From: Streptomyces coeruleorubidus
GTDB taxonomy: Bacteria; Actinomycetota; Actinomycetes; Streptomycetales; Streptomycetaceae
Assembly (NCBI RefSeq): GCF_028885415.1
Contig: NZ_CP118527.1
Coordinates: 6,138,001 to 6,202,000, forward strand
DNA: 64,000 nucleotides
Reading direction: 5' to 3'
The notes below the pieces were generated by a model. The model made no database searches and was not told the DNA's origin. It saw nothing but the letters and a program-made list of their open reading frames with translations. Positions within the stretch are counted from its first letter, which is position 1; the number at the start of each line of letters is the position of its first letter. Made by a program: the position numbers and the translations under genes. Positions 27,419-35,355 of the stretch are shown here, one piece after another.

Positions 27419-27805
27419 ATGAGTTACCGCCGCCGGCCCGGTCTACCGATCGTGGACGCCATGACACCCCCCGTGCTCGTGCTCCCCGGCCCCGTCGCCC
27501 GGGACGAGGTGAGCGGACTGAGCGACGACGTGAGGGCACTGCTGCACGCCGGCCGTGCCCGGGTCGTGGTGTGCGATGTCGGAGGCCTCGGGCCGCCGGG
27601 GCTCGCCGCCGTCGACCTGCTCGCCCGCCTCCAGCTCGCCGCCCGCCGGGCCGGAGGGCGGATACGGCTGCGCGACCCCGACCCGGCCCTACGCGCCCTG
27701 CTCGACCTGGTCGGTCTCCGCTTCGAGGTGGAGGGGCAGGTCGAAGAGCGGGAACCAGCGCTGGGTGTCGAGGAAGCAGTGGAACCCGGTGATCCGGCCG
27801 TCTGA
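27419..27805 (+). CDS. STAS-domain protein (anti-sigma-factor-antagonist-like)
   Basis: A 128-residue protein from ATG 27419; ATG 27461 is also possible. VLVLPGPVARDEVSGLSDDVRALLHAG, VVVCDVGGLGPPGLAAVDLLARLQLAARRAG and GGRIRLRDPDPAL follow the beta-alpha pattern of STAS domains, but the Ser/Thr normally phosphorylated in SpoIIAA-type antagonists is replaced (GGLGPPGL), so a phospho-switch is doubtful. Its last 117 bases overlap the 3-prime end of the convergent ECF sigma gene, and the acidic tail (EEREPALGVEEAVE) is encoded entirely in the overlap. Confidence 0.65.
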   Translation: MSYRRRPGLPIVDAMTPPVLVLPGPVARDEVSGLSDDVRALLHAGRARVVVCDVGGLGPPGLAAVDLLARLQLAARRAGGRIRLRDPDPALRALLDLVGLRFEVEGQVEEREPALGVEEAVEPGDPAV

Positions 27806-28705
27806 GATCTCCAGTACCTGGACCGCCCACGGCGTGAAGCCGCCCTTCTCCGGGTCCGGCTTGTACTGCGCGAACCCCGGCAGGCCGTTGACCTGGACCG
27901 GCACCAGCCGGGAGCCCGCGCAGGGCGCGCCGAGGGTGGTCATGAAGCCGGTGATGTCGCCGACGCCGGTCAGCCACAGGTCGAACGGCGGCATCGTCAT
28001 GACCGCGTCCTCGTGCAGCAGGGCCGTCAGCGCCGTCATGTCGTAGCCCTCGAAGGCCGCCACATAGCGGTCGAGCAGCTTCTGCTGGTCCTCGTCCAGC
28101 GGGTCGGAGACGGTCGCGTCGGCGCCCGGCTCCTTCCGCTCGGCCAGGGTCGCGCGGGCCCGCTGGAGGGCGCTGTTGACCGACGCAACGGACGTGCCCA
28201 GCAGCTCGGCGACCTCGCTGGCCTTCCACGCCAGCACTTCGCGCAGGATCAGCACGGCCCGCTGCTTGGCCGGCAGCTGCTGAAGAGCGGCCATGAAGGC
28301 GAGCCGCACGGACTCCTTGGCTATCGCCGCCTCCGCCGGGTCGTCGGTCGTGGGCAGCACACGGGCGTCCGGCATGGGCTCCAGCCAGGTGTTGTCCGGG
28401 CGGGGGGAGAGGGCCGCCTGGGCGAGCGGGGTGGACTCGGTCAGGTCCATGGGCCTGGCGCGCTTGTTGCCCGCGGTCAGCATGTCCAGGCACACGTTGG
28501 TCGCGATGCGGTAGAGCCAGGAGCGGAGGCTGGAGCGCCCCTCGAACTTGTCGTAGCTGCGCCAGGCGCGGACCATCGTGTCCTGCACCGCGTCCTCGGC
28601 CTCGAAGGAGGAGCCGAGCATCCGGTAGCAGTACCCCGTCAGCTCGGTCCGGTGGGCCTCCAGCCTGGTGTCCAGATCTGTTGGTGTCGCCGTGCCGTTC
28701 GTCAT
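27689..28705 (-). CDS. ECF sigma factor with C-terminal SnoaL-like domain (SigG/TIGR02960 type)
   Basis: A 338-residue extracytoplasmic-function sigma factor. Region 2 lies at about residues 20-85 (GYCYRMLGSSFEAEDAVQDTM), region 4 at 135-190 (LPAKQRAVLILREVLAWKASEVAELLGTS), and residues 205-330 form a SnoaL/NTF2-like domain (LLDRYVAAFEGYDMTALTALLHEDAVM) that in this group modulates activity in place of a separate anti-sigma. No anti-sigma gene is adjacent. The upstream region holds TTGTCAGTGGG-N6-TAGCTT, a DNA-damage-type promoter, so it probably acts in the damage response, as SigG of mycobacteria does. Confidence 0.85.
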   Translation of the reverse strand: MTNGTATPTDLDTRLEAHRTELTGYCYRMLGSSFEAEDAVQDTMVRAWRSYDKFEGRSSLRSWLYRIATNVCLDMLTAGNKRARPMDLTESTPLAQAALSPRPDNTWLEPMPDARVLPTTDDPAEAAIAKESVRLAFMAALQQLPAKQRAVLILREVLAWKASEVAELLGTSVASVNSALQRARATLAERKEPGADATVSDPLDEDQQKLLDRYVAAFEGYDMTALTALLHEDAVMTMPPFDLWLTGVGDITGFMTTLGAPCAGSRLVPVQVNGLPGFAQYKPDPEKGGFTPWAVQVLEISDGRITGFHCFLDTQRWFPLFDLPLHLEAETDQVEQGA

Positions 28706-28760
28706 CGTCCACCCACCCCTGTGGAATTTCTGTCACGCGCCATCGCGCCCAGCACTTCGG

Positions 28761-28783
28761 AAGCTACCGCAGCCCACTGACAA
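28761..28783 (-). promoter_or_regulatory. DNA-damage (PafBC/RecA-NDp type) promoter of the ECF sigma gene
   Basis: On the minus strand TTGTCAGTGGG, six bases CTGCGG, then TAGCTT: fits the LexA-independent damage motif TGTCRGTG-N8-TAnnnT. It lies 56 bp upstream of the sigma start. Confidence 0.65.
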
Positions 28784-28824
28784 CGGCCCTCCGAGCGCAC
28801 AAAAGCGCAGGCAGGCGCGGTGCT

Positions 28825-29985
28825 TCACACCAGCTGTTTCACCGACATCAGCAGATGCCGGTGCTCTCCGGCCGGCTCCCGGGCCATCTCCCCGGTCCCC
28901 TCGGCGGCCCCGTCGCCCGGCACCGCGTGCAGCAGCGCCCGCTGCCCCGCACCCAGCATTTCCAGCCGCACGCGCGGGCTCTCGAAGGACGTCAGCGCGT
29001 CCAGCAGATAGGCCGGGTTGAAGGCCACCGGCATCTCGTCGGCGCCGCTCAGCGTGGCCGGCAGCCGCTGGACCGCCACGTCGTCGCCGTAGCCGGCGCG
29101 GAGCATGACGGACCCGTCGGACGAGAAGTCCAGCCGCACCGGACTGTTCGCCTCCGCCACCACCGCGACCCGCCGCACGGCCTCGGCGAGCCCCTCGCAC
29201 GCCACCTCGGCGACCGCGGCCCCCGCCATGTCGAACAGTGACTTGTACGTCGGCAGCCGCCCGTCCAGCAGGCGCAGCGCCGTCCGTGTCCGCCCGCCCT
29301 CGAAGCCGATCAGCCCGCCGCCGGCGGCCGGGTCCCACCCGATCAGCACGTCTGTGCAGCGCCCCAGCGACCGTGCGACATCCAGCAGGCGCCGCGCGGG
29401 CAGCAGCGCTTCCACCACACCGTCGGCCGCCGCCCCCGGCTGCCACTGAAGCCGCCGCACGGCGTACCGGTAGCGGTCGGAAGCGGCGAGTGTCATCTCC
29501 CCGCCGTCCAGGCGCAGTTGGACGCCCGTCAGCAGCGGCAGCGTGTCGTCGCGCCCGGCCGCGACGGCGACCTGGGCGACGGCCGTCGCGAACGCGGCGC
29601 CGTCCACCGTGCCGTACGGCGCGGGCGGCACCGGCAGCGCCGGGTACTCGGCGAGGGGCAGCGTCGACAGCCCGAACCGCGTAACGTCCGATTCCACCGC
29701 GAACCGCGACGCCTCCAGCGCACAGCTCACCGGCCCGTCCGGCAGCACCCGGCAGACGTCCAGCAGCCGCCGCCCCAGGACGAGCACCCGCCCGGGCACC
29801 GCGGTCTCGGCGTCTGCCTCGACCCGTACCGCCGCCTCGAAGTCGAACCCGGTCACGGCCAGCCGTCCCGCGTCCGCCTCCAGCAGCAGGCCGCCCAGCA
29901 CCGGCACCGGCGTCCGCGCGGGCAGCGCCCGTACCGCCCGGCCCACGGCCTCGGCCAACGCCGTACGGTCGATGCGGAACTCCAT
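28825..29985 (-). CDS. DNA polymerase III beta-clamp paralogue
   Basis: A 386-residue second beta sliding clamp (DnaN-like). All three clamp domains are recognisable: MEFRIDRTALAEAVGRAVRALP at the start, LPLLTGVQLRLDGGEMTLAASDRYRYAVRR in the middle domain, and FNPAYLLDALTSF with a HLLMSVKQLV end in place of the usual LxMPMRL. Arg-rich loop residues differ from replicative clamps and the C-terminal end is more divergent, so it is unlikely to be the replicative dnaN, which sits near the origin with dnaA. Its promoter (30025-30047) is of the DNA-damage type. A special clamp for translesion polymerases or repair is the best inference. Confidence 0.82.
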   Translation of the reverse strand: MEFRIDRTALAEAVGRAVRALPARTPVPVLGGLLLEADAGRLAVTGFDFEAAVRVEADAETAVPGRVLVLGRRLLDVCRVLPDGPVSCALEASRFAVESDVTRFGLSTLPLAEYPALPVPPAPYGTVDGAAFATAVAQVAVAAGRDDTLPLLTGVQLRLDGGEMTLAASDRYRYAVRRLQWQPGAAADGVVEALLPARRLLDVARSLGRCTDVLIGWDPAAGGGLIGFEGGRTRTALRLLDGRLPTYKSLFDMAGAAVAEVACEGLAEAVRRVAVVAEANSPVRLDFSSDGSVMLRAGYGDDVAVQRLPATLSGADEMPVAFNPAYLLDALTSFESPRVRLEMLGAGQRALLHAVPGDGAAEGTGEMAREPAGEHRHLLMSVKQLV

Positions 29986-30024
29986 GAAATCCCCCTGCTC
30001 GAATCCGGTGGTCAGCGGAGGCGG

Positions 30025-30047
30025 ACGTTATCCGCACCCACTGACAA
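30025..30047 (-). promoter_or_regulatory. DNA-damage (PafBC/RecA-NDp type) promoter of the beta-clamp paralogue
   Basis: Minus strand TTGTCAGTGGG, six bases TGCGGA, then TAACGT; the same element as at 28761-28783 with identical spacing. The clamp start is 39 bp downstream. Confidence 0.65.
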
Positions 30048-30084
30048 CCGGCCCCGACCAGGGGGAACGGCCCGGGCCCCGGGC

Positions 30085-31356
30085 TCAGGCGGCCGTGGCC
30101 AGGCGTCGCTGCATCCGTGCCGCCCGCGTCCCGAAGACCGTGATCGTGACGACGCCCAGGACCGCCAGCAGGCCGACCCCGACGGTCCCGGCCCAGCCGC
30201 CCGCGTGGAAGGCGATCGCGCCGACCGTGCTGCCCGCGCTGGAGCCGATGTAGTACGCCGACTGGTAGAGCGCCGAGGCTTGTGCGCGGCCGGTCGTGGC
30301 CGTCTTGCTGACCGCCGAGGACGCCACCGCGTGGCCCGCGAAGAAGCCCGCCGTGATGAGGACCAGGCCCAGCAGGATCAGTGGGAGGGAGCCGGCCAGG
30401 GACAGCAGCAGACCGGCCGCCGTCGTACCGCCGCCCGCGTACAGCGCGCCGCGGCGGCCCAGCCGGCCCACCAGGCGGCCGGCCGTCGACGCCGACACCG
30501 TACCGACGAGGTACACCAGGAAGACCGAGCCGATGATGCCCTGCGGCAGCGAGAACGGCGCCTCGGTCAGCCGGTAGCCGATGACCGTGTACACGCCGCC
30601 GAACACCGTCATGAACAGCGCGCCGATCGCGTACAGCCGGCACAGCAGCGGGTTGGACAGGTGGTCACGGACCGTCCGGACCAGCACGCCGGGGCGCAGC
30701 GAACCCGCCCGGAAGTTCCTCGGCGCCGGAAGCAGCGCCCGGAAGGCCACCGCACACGCCACCGCGAGCGCGCCGATCACACCGACGGCGACCCGCCAGC
30801 CCCACTCCTGGGCGACCCAGCCGGTGATGACCCGGCCGCTCATCCCGCCGACGCTGTTGCCCGCGACGAACAGTCCGATCGCGGTGACCAGCGCCTTGGG
30901 GCTGACCTCCTCCGCGAGGTACGCCGTCGCCGACGCGGGCAGCCCGGCCAGGGCCGCGCCCTGGAGCGCCCGCAACGCGACCAGGACACCCAGCGACGGG
31001 GCGAAGGGAACCAGCAGTCCGACGGTCACCGCCACGGCCAGCGAGGCCGTCATGACCGTACGCCGCCCGAAGCGCTCCGACAGCGCGCTCATCGGCAGGA
31101 CGAACAGCGCCAGCCCGCCCGTCGCGGCGGCCACCGTCCAGCTCGCGTCGCTCGCCGCCACCCCGAACTCGCCGGAGATCAGCGGGAGCAGCGCCTGCGT
31201 GGAGTACAGCAGCGCGAAGGTGGCGACACCCGCGAGGAAGAGGGCGAGGCTCATCCGGCGGTAGCCGGGCCCGCCCGGGGACATACGTGAGTCGGCGGCA
31301 GGGACAGAGGCATCGGCGCCCACGATCGTGGACGCCCCGGTACTGGCGGGAGACAT
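30085..31356 (-). CDS. MFS transporter (YnfM-like)
   Basis: A 423-residue major facilitator with a 35-residue cytoplasmic lead and twelve predicted helices. The loop 2-3 motif is SALSERFGRRTVMT, and QALLPLISGEFGVAASDASW and GLFVAGNSVGGMSGRV are typical of the YnfM/AraJ-like exporters. It is divergent from a LysR regulator, with 63 bp between starts, a common pair in which the LysR protein controls the efflux gene. Substrate unknown. Confidence 0.85.
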   Translation of the reverse strand: MSPASTGASTIVGADASVPAADSRMSPGGPGYRRMSLALFLAGVATFALLYSTQALLPLISGEFGVAASDASWTVAAATGGLALFVLPMSALSERFGRRTVMTASLAVAVTVGLLVPFAPSLGVLVALRALQGAALAGLPASATAYLAEEVSPKALVTAIGLFVAGNSVGGMSGRVITGWVAQEWGWRVAVGVIGALAVACAVAFRALLPAPRNFRAGSLRPGVLVRTVRDHLSNPLLCRLYAIGALFMTVFGGVYTVIGYRLTEAPFSLPQGIIGSVFLVYLVGTVSASTAGRLVGRLGRRGALYAGGGTTAAGLLLSLAGSLPLILLGLVLITAGFFAGHAVASSAVSKTATTGRAQASALYQSAYYIGSSAGSTVGAIAFHAGGWAGTVGVGLLAVLGVVTITVFGTRAARMQRRLATAA

Positions 31357-31383
31357 GCTTCGAACCTACGTACGTGCCCACTG

Positions 31384-31402
31384 ATCCGTCCAATGCATGG
31401 AT
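31384..31402. promoter_or_regulatory. LysR-type T-N11-A box between MFS and LysR genes
   Basis: ATCC-N11-GGAT with the centre GTCCAATGCAT, an inverted repeat of the LysR-box form, 18 bp before the regulator start in the divergent spacer. Confidence 0.55.
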
Positions 31403-31419
31403 CGGTCATAATCGTTCCC

Positions 31420-32382
31420 ATGGCGCATCAACACAGCTCAACGGCTCGGCTGTCACCGTCCAGTGACACAGAAGACATGGCGGAGATGTCGAAGGTGCTG
31501 GCGCCCCGCCTCGCGTACTTCGCCGGGGTCGCCCGCACCGAGCACGTCACCCGCGCCGCCCAGGAGATGAACGTCCCCCAGTCGACCCTCTCCCGGGCCA
31601 TGGCCCGCCTGGAGCAGGACCTCGGCGTGGACCTCTTCGCCCGCCACGGCCGCACGGTCTCCCTCACCCCGGCCGGGCGCACCTTCCTCACCTCCGTCGA
31701 GCGCGCCCTGGCCGAGGTCGAGCGCGCCGCCGAGGAGGTGCGGGCCGACGCCGACCCCGCCACCGGCAAGGTCGCCTTCGGCTTCCTGCACACCATGGGC
31801 GCCGAGACGGTCCCGGGTCTCCTCCAGGCCTTCCGCGCCGATCATCCGCGCGTCCGCTTCAGCCTCGTCCAGAACTACGGCGAGGCCATGCTCGAACGTC
31901 TCCGCGCCGGCGAACTGGACCTGTGTCTGACGTCCCCCGTCCCGGACGCCCCCGACCTGGTAGCCCGCCGCCTCGACGAACAGAAACTCCGCCTGGTCGT
32001 CCCCGCGGACCACTCCCTCGCGGGCCGCCGCCGCATCCGCCTCGCCGAGGCCGCGGACGAAATGTTCGTCACCCTGGAGCCCGGCTACGGCCTCCGCCGT
32101 ATCACCGACGACCTCTGCCAGGAGGCCGGCTTCAAGCCCCGCATCGCCTTCGAGGGAGAGGAGGCGGAAACCCTGCGGGGCCTGGTGGCGGCGGGCCTGG
32201 GCGTCGCCCTCCTGCCCCCGCCCGCCGTACCCCGCCCGGGGGTCGTCGAACTGACGGTGACGGCTCCACGCGCGGCCCGCGAAATCGGCGTGGCCTGGCT
32301 GAACGGCCACCCGGACACACCCCCGGTAGCAGCCTTCAAGAAGTTCCTGCTCTCGAGAAGGGGCAGTTTGCTGCCGACCTAG
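31420..32382 (+). CDS. LysR-family transcriptional regulator
   Basis: A 320-residue regulator from ATG 31420; an ATG at 31393 lies partly in the LysR box and is less likely. The winged helix is at about residues 22-80 (RLAYFAGVARTEHVTRAAQEMNVPQSTLSRAMARLEQDLG), followed by a substrate-binding domain with VAFGFLHTMGAETVPGLLQAF and GLVAAGLGVALLPPP. The layout with the divergent MFS gene matches the E. coli ynfL-ynfM pair. It ends inside a dispersed repeat element. Confidence 0.87.
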   Translation: MAHQHSSTARLSPSSDTEDMAEMSKVLAPRLAYFAGVARTEHVTRAAQEMNVPQSTLSRAMARLEQDLGVDLFARHGRTVSLTPAGRTFLTSVERALAEVERAAEEVRADADPATGKVAFGFLHTMGAETVPGLLQAFRADHPRVRFSLVQNYGEAMLERLRAGELDLCLTSPVPDAPDLVARRLDEQKLRLVVPADHSLAGRRRIRLAEAADEMFVTLEPGYGLRRITDDLCQEAGFKPRIAFEGEEAETLRGLVAAGLGVALLPPPAVPRPGVVELTVTAPRAAREIGVAWLNGHPDTPPVAAFKKFLLSRRGSLLPT

Positions 32383-32424
32383 GGGCGCGGGGAACTGCGC
32401 GACAAGCCACAGCGGACCTGCACA
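32381..32424 (+). repeat. Dispersed intergenic repeat, family C
   Basis: AGGGGCGCGGGGAACTGCGC followed by GACAAGCC: a short sequence recurrent after genes in many Streptomyces chromosomes (recalled, not searched). It overlaps the LysR stop codon. Confidence 0.5.
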
Positions 32425-32451
32425 CGCCCATGGACAATCACCCCCGCGGCG

Positions 32452-33210
32452 CTATCGCCTCGAAGGACTGAACCCCGCAGCCAACGGCATCCGCAACCCC
32501 AACGGCGGAGGCGCGGCCAGCGCATCCCGCACAGGCCGGGACACGGCCCGCCCGAACAACGCCCCCATCACGAAGTCCTCGGCCAGCGCGAGCACTTCGT
32601 CCCGGTACTGACTCAACCCGTGCCCGTCCGCGTGCACTTCGAACCGGCACACATCCCGATTCGCCTTCTTCGCCCGCGCCGCCAGCCGGAACGACAACTC
32701 GGGATCCGTCCGCTCGTCGTTCGTGCCGTGCACGATCAGCACCTGCCTCCCCACCAGCTGTTTCACCGGTTCGGGTGGCGCGGCCACATCCTCCTCCGGC
32801 AGCCAGGGAGCGAGCGCCAGCACGGAGTTGACGGCCTCGTGCCCACCCGCCCGCAACCCGGCCCGGCCGCCCATGCCGATGCCGGCGAGGCAGACGGGAA
32901 CGTCTCCGTAACGCCGTACGACCTCGTCGGCCGCCCAGGCCGCGTCGGCCGCGAGGTTGGCCTCGCTGCCGTTCCAGCCGCGGTAGCGGTAGTGCACCAC
33001 GTGCGTGACGAGACCCTCGTCCCGGCCCGCACGGGCCAGGCGGCGCCCCAGGGCGCGTACGGAGGCGGTCGCCACCATGGGGGACGGCCTGCGGCCGGAG
33101 ACCTCGTCGCCGCCGGGGAGCAGCAGCACCACGCCGCTCACCGCTGACGGATCCGGACCGAATGTCCTGCCCAGCCGGGCCCTGCGAACCGGCGTCGGTT
33201 GGTGTGCCAT
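32452..33210 (-). CDS. Alpha/beta-hydrolase-fold protein lacking the nucleophile serine
   Basis: A 252-residue protein. VVLLLPGGDEVSGRR, HVVHYRYRGWNGSEANLAADAAWA, the strand-5 elbow VCLAGIGMGGRAGL, VLIVHGTNDERTDPE and the His in VHADGHGLSQY follow the dienelactone-hydrolase/alpha-beta order. At the nucleophile elbow the sequence is G-I-G-M-G-G, so the expected Ser or Cys in G-x-S-x-G is a Gly. The Asp (GTNDERTD) and His positions are kept. It is therefore either inactive, or uses another residue. It is divergent from adenosine deaminase with 123 bp between. Confidence 0.7.
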   Translation of the reverse strand: MAHQPTPVRRARLGRTFGPDPSAVSGVVLLLPGGDEVSGRRPSPMVATASVRALGRRLARAGRDEGLVTHVVHYRYRGWNGSEANLAADAAWAADEVVRRYGDVPVCLAGIGMGGRAGLRAGGHEAVNSVLALAPWLPEEDVAAPPEPVKQLVGRQVLIVHGTNDERTDPELSFRLAARAKKANRDVCRFEVHADGHGLSQYRDEVLALAEDFVMGALFGRAVSRPVRDALAAPPPLGLRMPLAAGFSPSRR

Positions 33211-33305
33211 GACAGAACAGTGTCAGAAGCGCGGGTGTACTCGAACCGTCCTCGGGGTCACCGTTACGTATCGACGGAAACGTAAAAGACACGAGGGCGC
33301 GCCAT

Positions 33306-33317
33306 CTACGCGCGTAG
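33306..33317. promoter_or_regulatory. Shared nucleoside-gene palindrome, copy 4
   Basis: Perfect CTACGCGCGTAG, 16 bp before the adenosine deaminase ATG, immediately followed by GGAG that could be the ribosome site. A repressor here would block both transcription start and translation region. Confidence 0.75.
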
Positions 33318-33333
33318 GAGTTAGAGTGCGGAA

Positions 33334-34491
33334 ATGACGAGCCAGACCATCGCGAACACCCCGACACCGGAGCAGATCCACCGGGCGCCCAAGGTTCTGC
33401 TGCACGACCACCTCGACGGCGGACTGCGCCCCGGCACGATCGTCGACCTCGCCCACGCGACCGGCTACTCCCAGCTCCCCGACGCCGACCCGGAGAAGCT
33501 CGGCGTCTGGTTCCGCGAGGCCGCCGACTCCGGTTCCCTGGAACGGTACTTGGAGACCTTCTCCCACACCGTCGGCGTCATGCAGACCCGCGACGCCCTG
33601 GTGCGGGTCGCCGCCGAGTGCGCCGAGGACCTCGCCGAGGACGGCGTCGTCTACGCCGAGGTGCGCTACGCCCCCGAGCAGCACCTGGAGGGCGGGCTGA
33701 GCCTCGAAGAGGTCGTCGAGGCCGTCAACGAGGGCTTCCGGGAAGGGGAGCGCCGCGCCCGGGACAAGGGCCTGCGCATCCGCGTCGGTGCCCTGCTCAC
33801 CGCCATGCGGCACGCGGCCCGCGCCCTGGAGATCGCCGAACTCGCCAACCGCTACCGGGACCTGGGCGTCGTCGGCTTCGACATCGCCGGTGCCGAGGCC
33901 GGCTACCCGCCCACCCGGCACCTCGACGCCTTCGAGTACCTCAAGCGCGAGAACAACCACTTCACCATCCACGCCGGCGAGGCCTTCGGACTGCCCTCGA
34001 TCTGGCAGGCCCTCCAGTGGTGCGGCGCCGACCGGCTCGGGCACGGGGTGCGGATCATCGACGACATCCAGGTCCACGAGGACGGCAGGGTCGAACTCGG
34101 GCGGCTCGCCTCGTACGTCCGGGACAAGCGCATCCCGCTGGAGCTGTGCCCGAGCTCCAACCTCCAGACCGGGGCGGCGGCCTCGTACGCCGAGCACCCC
34201 ATCGGACTGCTGCGCCGACTGCATTTCCGTGCCACGGTCAACACGGACAATCGTCTTATGTCGCACACCAGCATGAGCCGGGAATTCGAGCACCTGGTCG
34301 AGGCGTTCGGCTATACGCTCGACGACCTGCAATGGTTTTCTGTCAATGCTATGAAGTCGGCGTTCATTCCTTTCGATGAACGGCTGGCCATGATCAATGA
34401 CGTGATCAAGCCCGGATATGCCGAGCTGAAATCCGAATGGCTGTTCCGGCAGACCGCCTCCACCAGCGGTTCTTCGCCTTCGGAGAGCTGA
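33334..34491 (+). CDS. add: Adenosine deaminase
   Basis: A 385-residue TIM-barrel zinc enzyme turning adenosine/deoxyadenosine into inosine/deoxyinosine. Metal and catalytic residues are visible: HDHLDGG (H-x-H), HAGEAFG (His and Glu), LGHGVRI, and [10 protein letters not shown] where the second Asp of the usual N-T-D-D is Asn. The first Asp, which binds zinc, is kept. It is 30-40 residues longer at the ends than bacterial average. Alone in its transcription unit, with the shared palindrome directly upstream; its product feeds purine nucleoside phosphorylase at 49299-50123. Confidence 0.92.
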   Translation: MTSQTIANTPTPEQIHRAPKVLLHDHLDGGLRPGTIVDLAHATGYSQLPDADPEKLGVWFREAADSGSLERYLETFSHTVGVMQTRDALVRVAAECAEDLAEDGVVYAEVRYAPEQHLEGGLSLEEVVEAVNEGFREGERRARDKGLRIRVGALLTAMRHAARALEIAELANRYRDLGVVGFDIAGAEAGYPPTRHLDAFEYLKRENNHFTIHAGEAFGLPSIWQALQWCGADRLGHGVRIIDDIQVHEDGRVELGRLASYVRDKRIPLELCPSSNLQTGAAASYAEHPIGLLRRLHFRATVNTDNRLMSHTSMSREFEHLVEAFGYTLDDLQWFSVNAMKSAFIPFDERLAMINDVIKPGYAELKSEWLFRQTASTSGSSPSES

Positions 34492-34632
34492 TCCGAGGGG
34501 TATCGGCGCACAGGGAATGCGGGCGGTGTTCACAATCCGTCCGCATTTCGATGTTTGCGGCTGATGGCGCCGCCTCAATACGGTCGCTGCACCGCTCACA
34601 CACCCCGTCATCCCATTATGAGGACGCATTTC

Positions 34633-34986
34633 ATGAAGCAGTCTGCTGCCAAGTCCCTCGGTGTCGCCGCTCTCGGTGCCGCCTTCGCCGTCGCCGGTGC
34701 GGGCGCCGCCAACGCCGCCTCGGCCCTCCCGGACACCGCTCAGACGCTGGAGACCGTCACCCAGGCGCTCCCGGCGGAGCAGCTCTCCCAGACGCTGCCG
34801 GGCTCGGGCGATGCGCTGGGCCAGGGGCAGACGGCGACCGGTACCGGTCTGGCCGCCGCCCAGCCGGTCACCGAGCAGCTGCTCGCCGAGGGCCCGACCG
34901 GGCCGGCCGCCCAGCTGCTCGGCGGTCTGCCGATGGAGGGCCTGCCCCCGCACGGCCTCCCGGTGAACGGCGTTCCGGTCGGCTGA
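34633..34986 (+). CDS. Small secreted protein of unknown function
   Basis: A 117-residue protein with a clear Sec signal (MKQSAAKSLGVAALGAAFAVAGAGAA, cleavage after ANA-A near residue 29). The mature part is Leu/Pro/Gln/Gly-rich with repeated short blocks (TLETVTQALP, LLGGLPMEGLPPHGLPVNGVPVG) and no Cys. Such small exported proteins are common in Streptomyces and often have no assigned role. ATG 34633 has AGGA 12 bp upstream. It is followed by an exceptionally strong hairpin. Confidence 0.7.
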   Translation: MKQSAAKSLGVAALGAAFAVAGAGAANAASALPDTAQTLETVTQALPAEQLSQTLPGSGDALGQGQTATGTGLAAAQPVTEQLLAEGPTGPAAQLLGGLPMEGLPPHGLPVNGVPVG

Positions 34987-35011
34987 ACCTCCCGCCCGGG
35001 CGGACCACACA

Positions 35012-35053
35012 CCGATGGGGCGCACCCCTGGACCCAGGGGTGCGCCCCATCGG
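35012..35053. terminator. Bidirectional hairpin terminator
   Basis: A perfect 19-bp stem (35012-35030 with 35035-35053) around loop GACC, between the secreted-protein gene and the convergent PspC gene. Confidence 0.8.
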
Positions 35054-35070
35054 CGTTCTCGTACAGGTCG

Positions 35071-35283
35071 TTACCAGGCCGTCTGTGCCTTGTTCTGCAC
35101 CTTGCTCTCCGAGGGCAGCAGGATCCACAGCGCGATGTACAGCAGGAACTGCGGTCCGGGCAGCAGGCACGAGACCAGGAAGATCACCCGCATCGTCGTC
35201 GCGGTGGTGCCGAAGCGCTGTGCCAGCGCGGCGCACACTCCGCCGATCATGCGGCCGTGGGTGGGGCGGGCGAGGCGGGACAT
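35071..35283 (-). CDS. PspC-domain membrane protein
   Basis: A 70-residue protein: RMIGGVCAALAQRFGTTATTMRVIFLVSCLLPGPQF is the PspC motif, with one or two hydrophobic segments (about residues 30-58). ATG 35283 is chosen because the upstream extension is not PspC-like. PspC proteins respond to membrane stress; in Streptomyces they occur in many copies, often near signalling genes. No partner is evident here. Confidence 0.8.
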   Translation of the reverse strand: MSRLARPTHGRMIGGVCAALAQRFGTTATTMRVIFLVSCLLPGPQFLLYIALWILLPSESKVQNKAQTAW

Positions 35284-35355
35284 GTGCGGCTCCTTCGTGA
35301 GGCGTCGGTGTGAGGTCTCTCGTCTCTCGTCCGAGTACCCCATCTGCACTCCACG

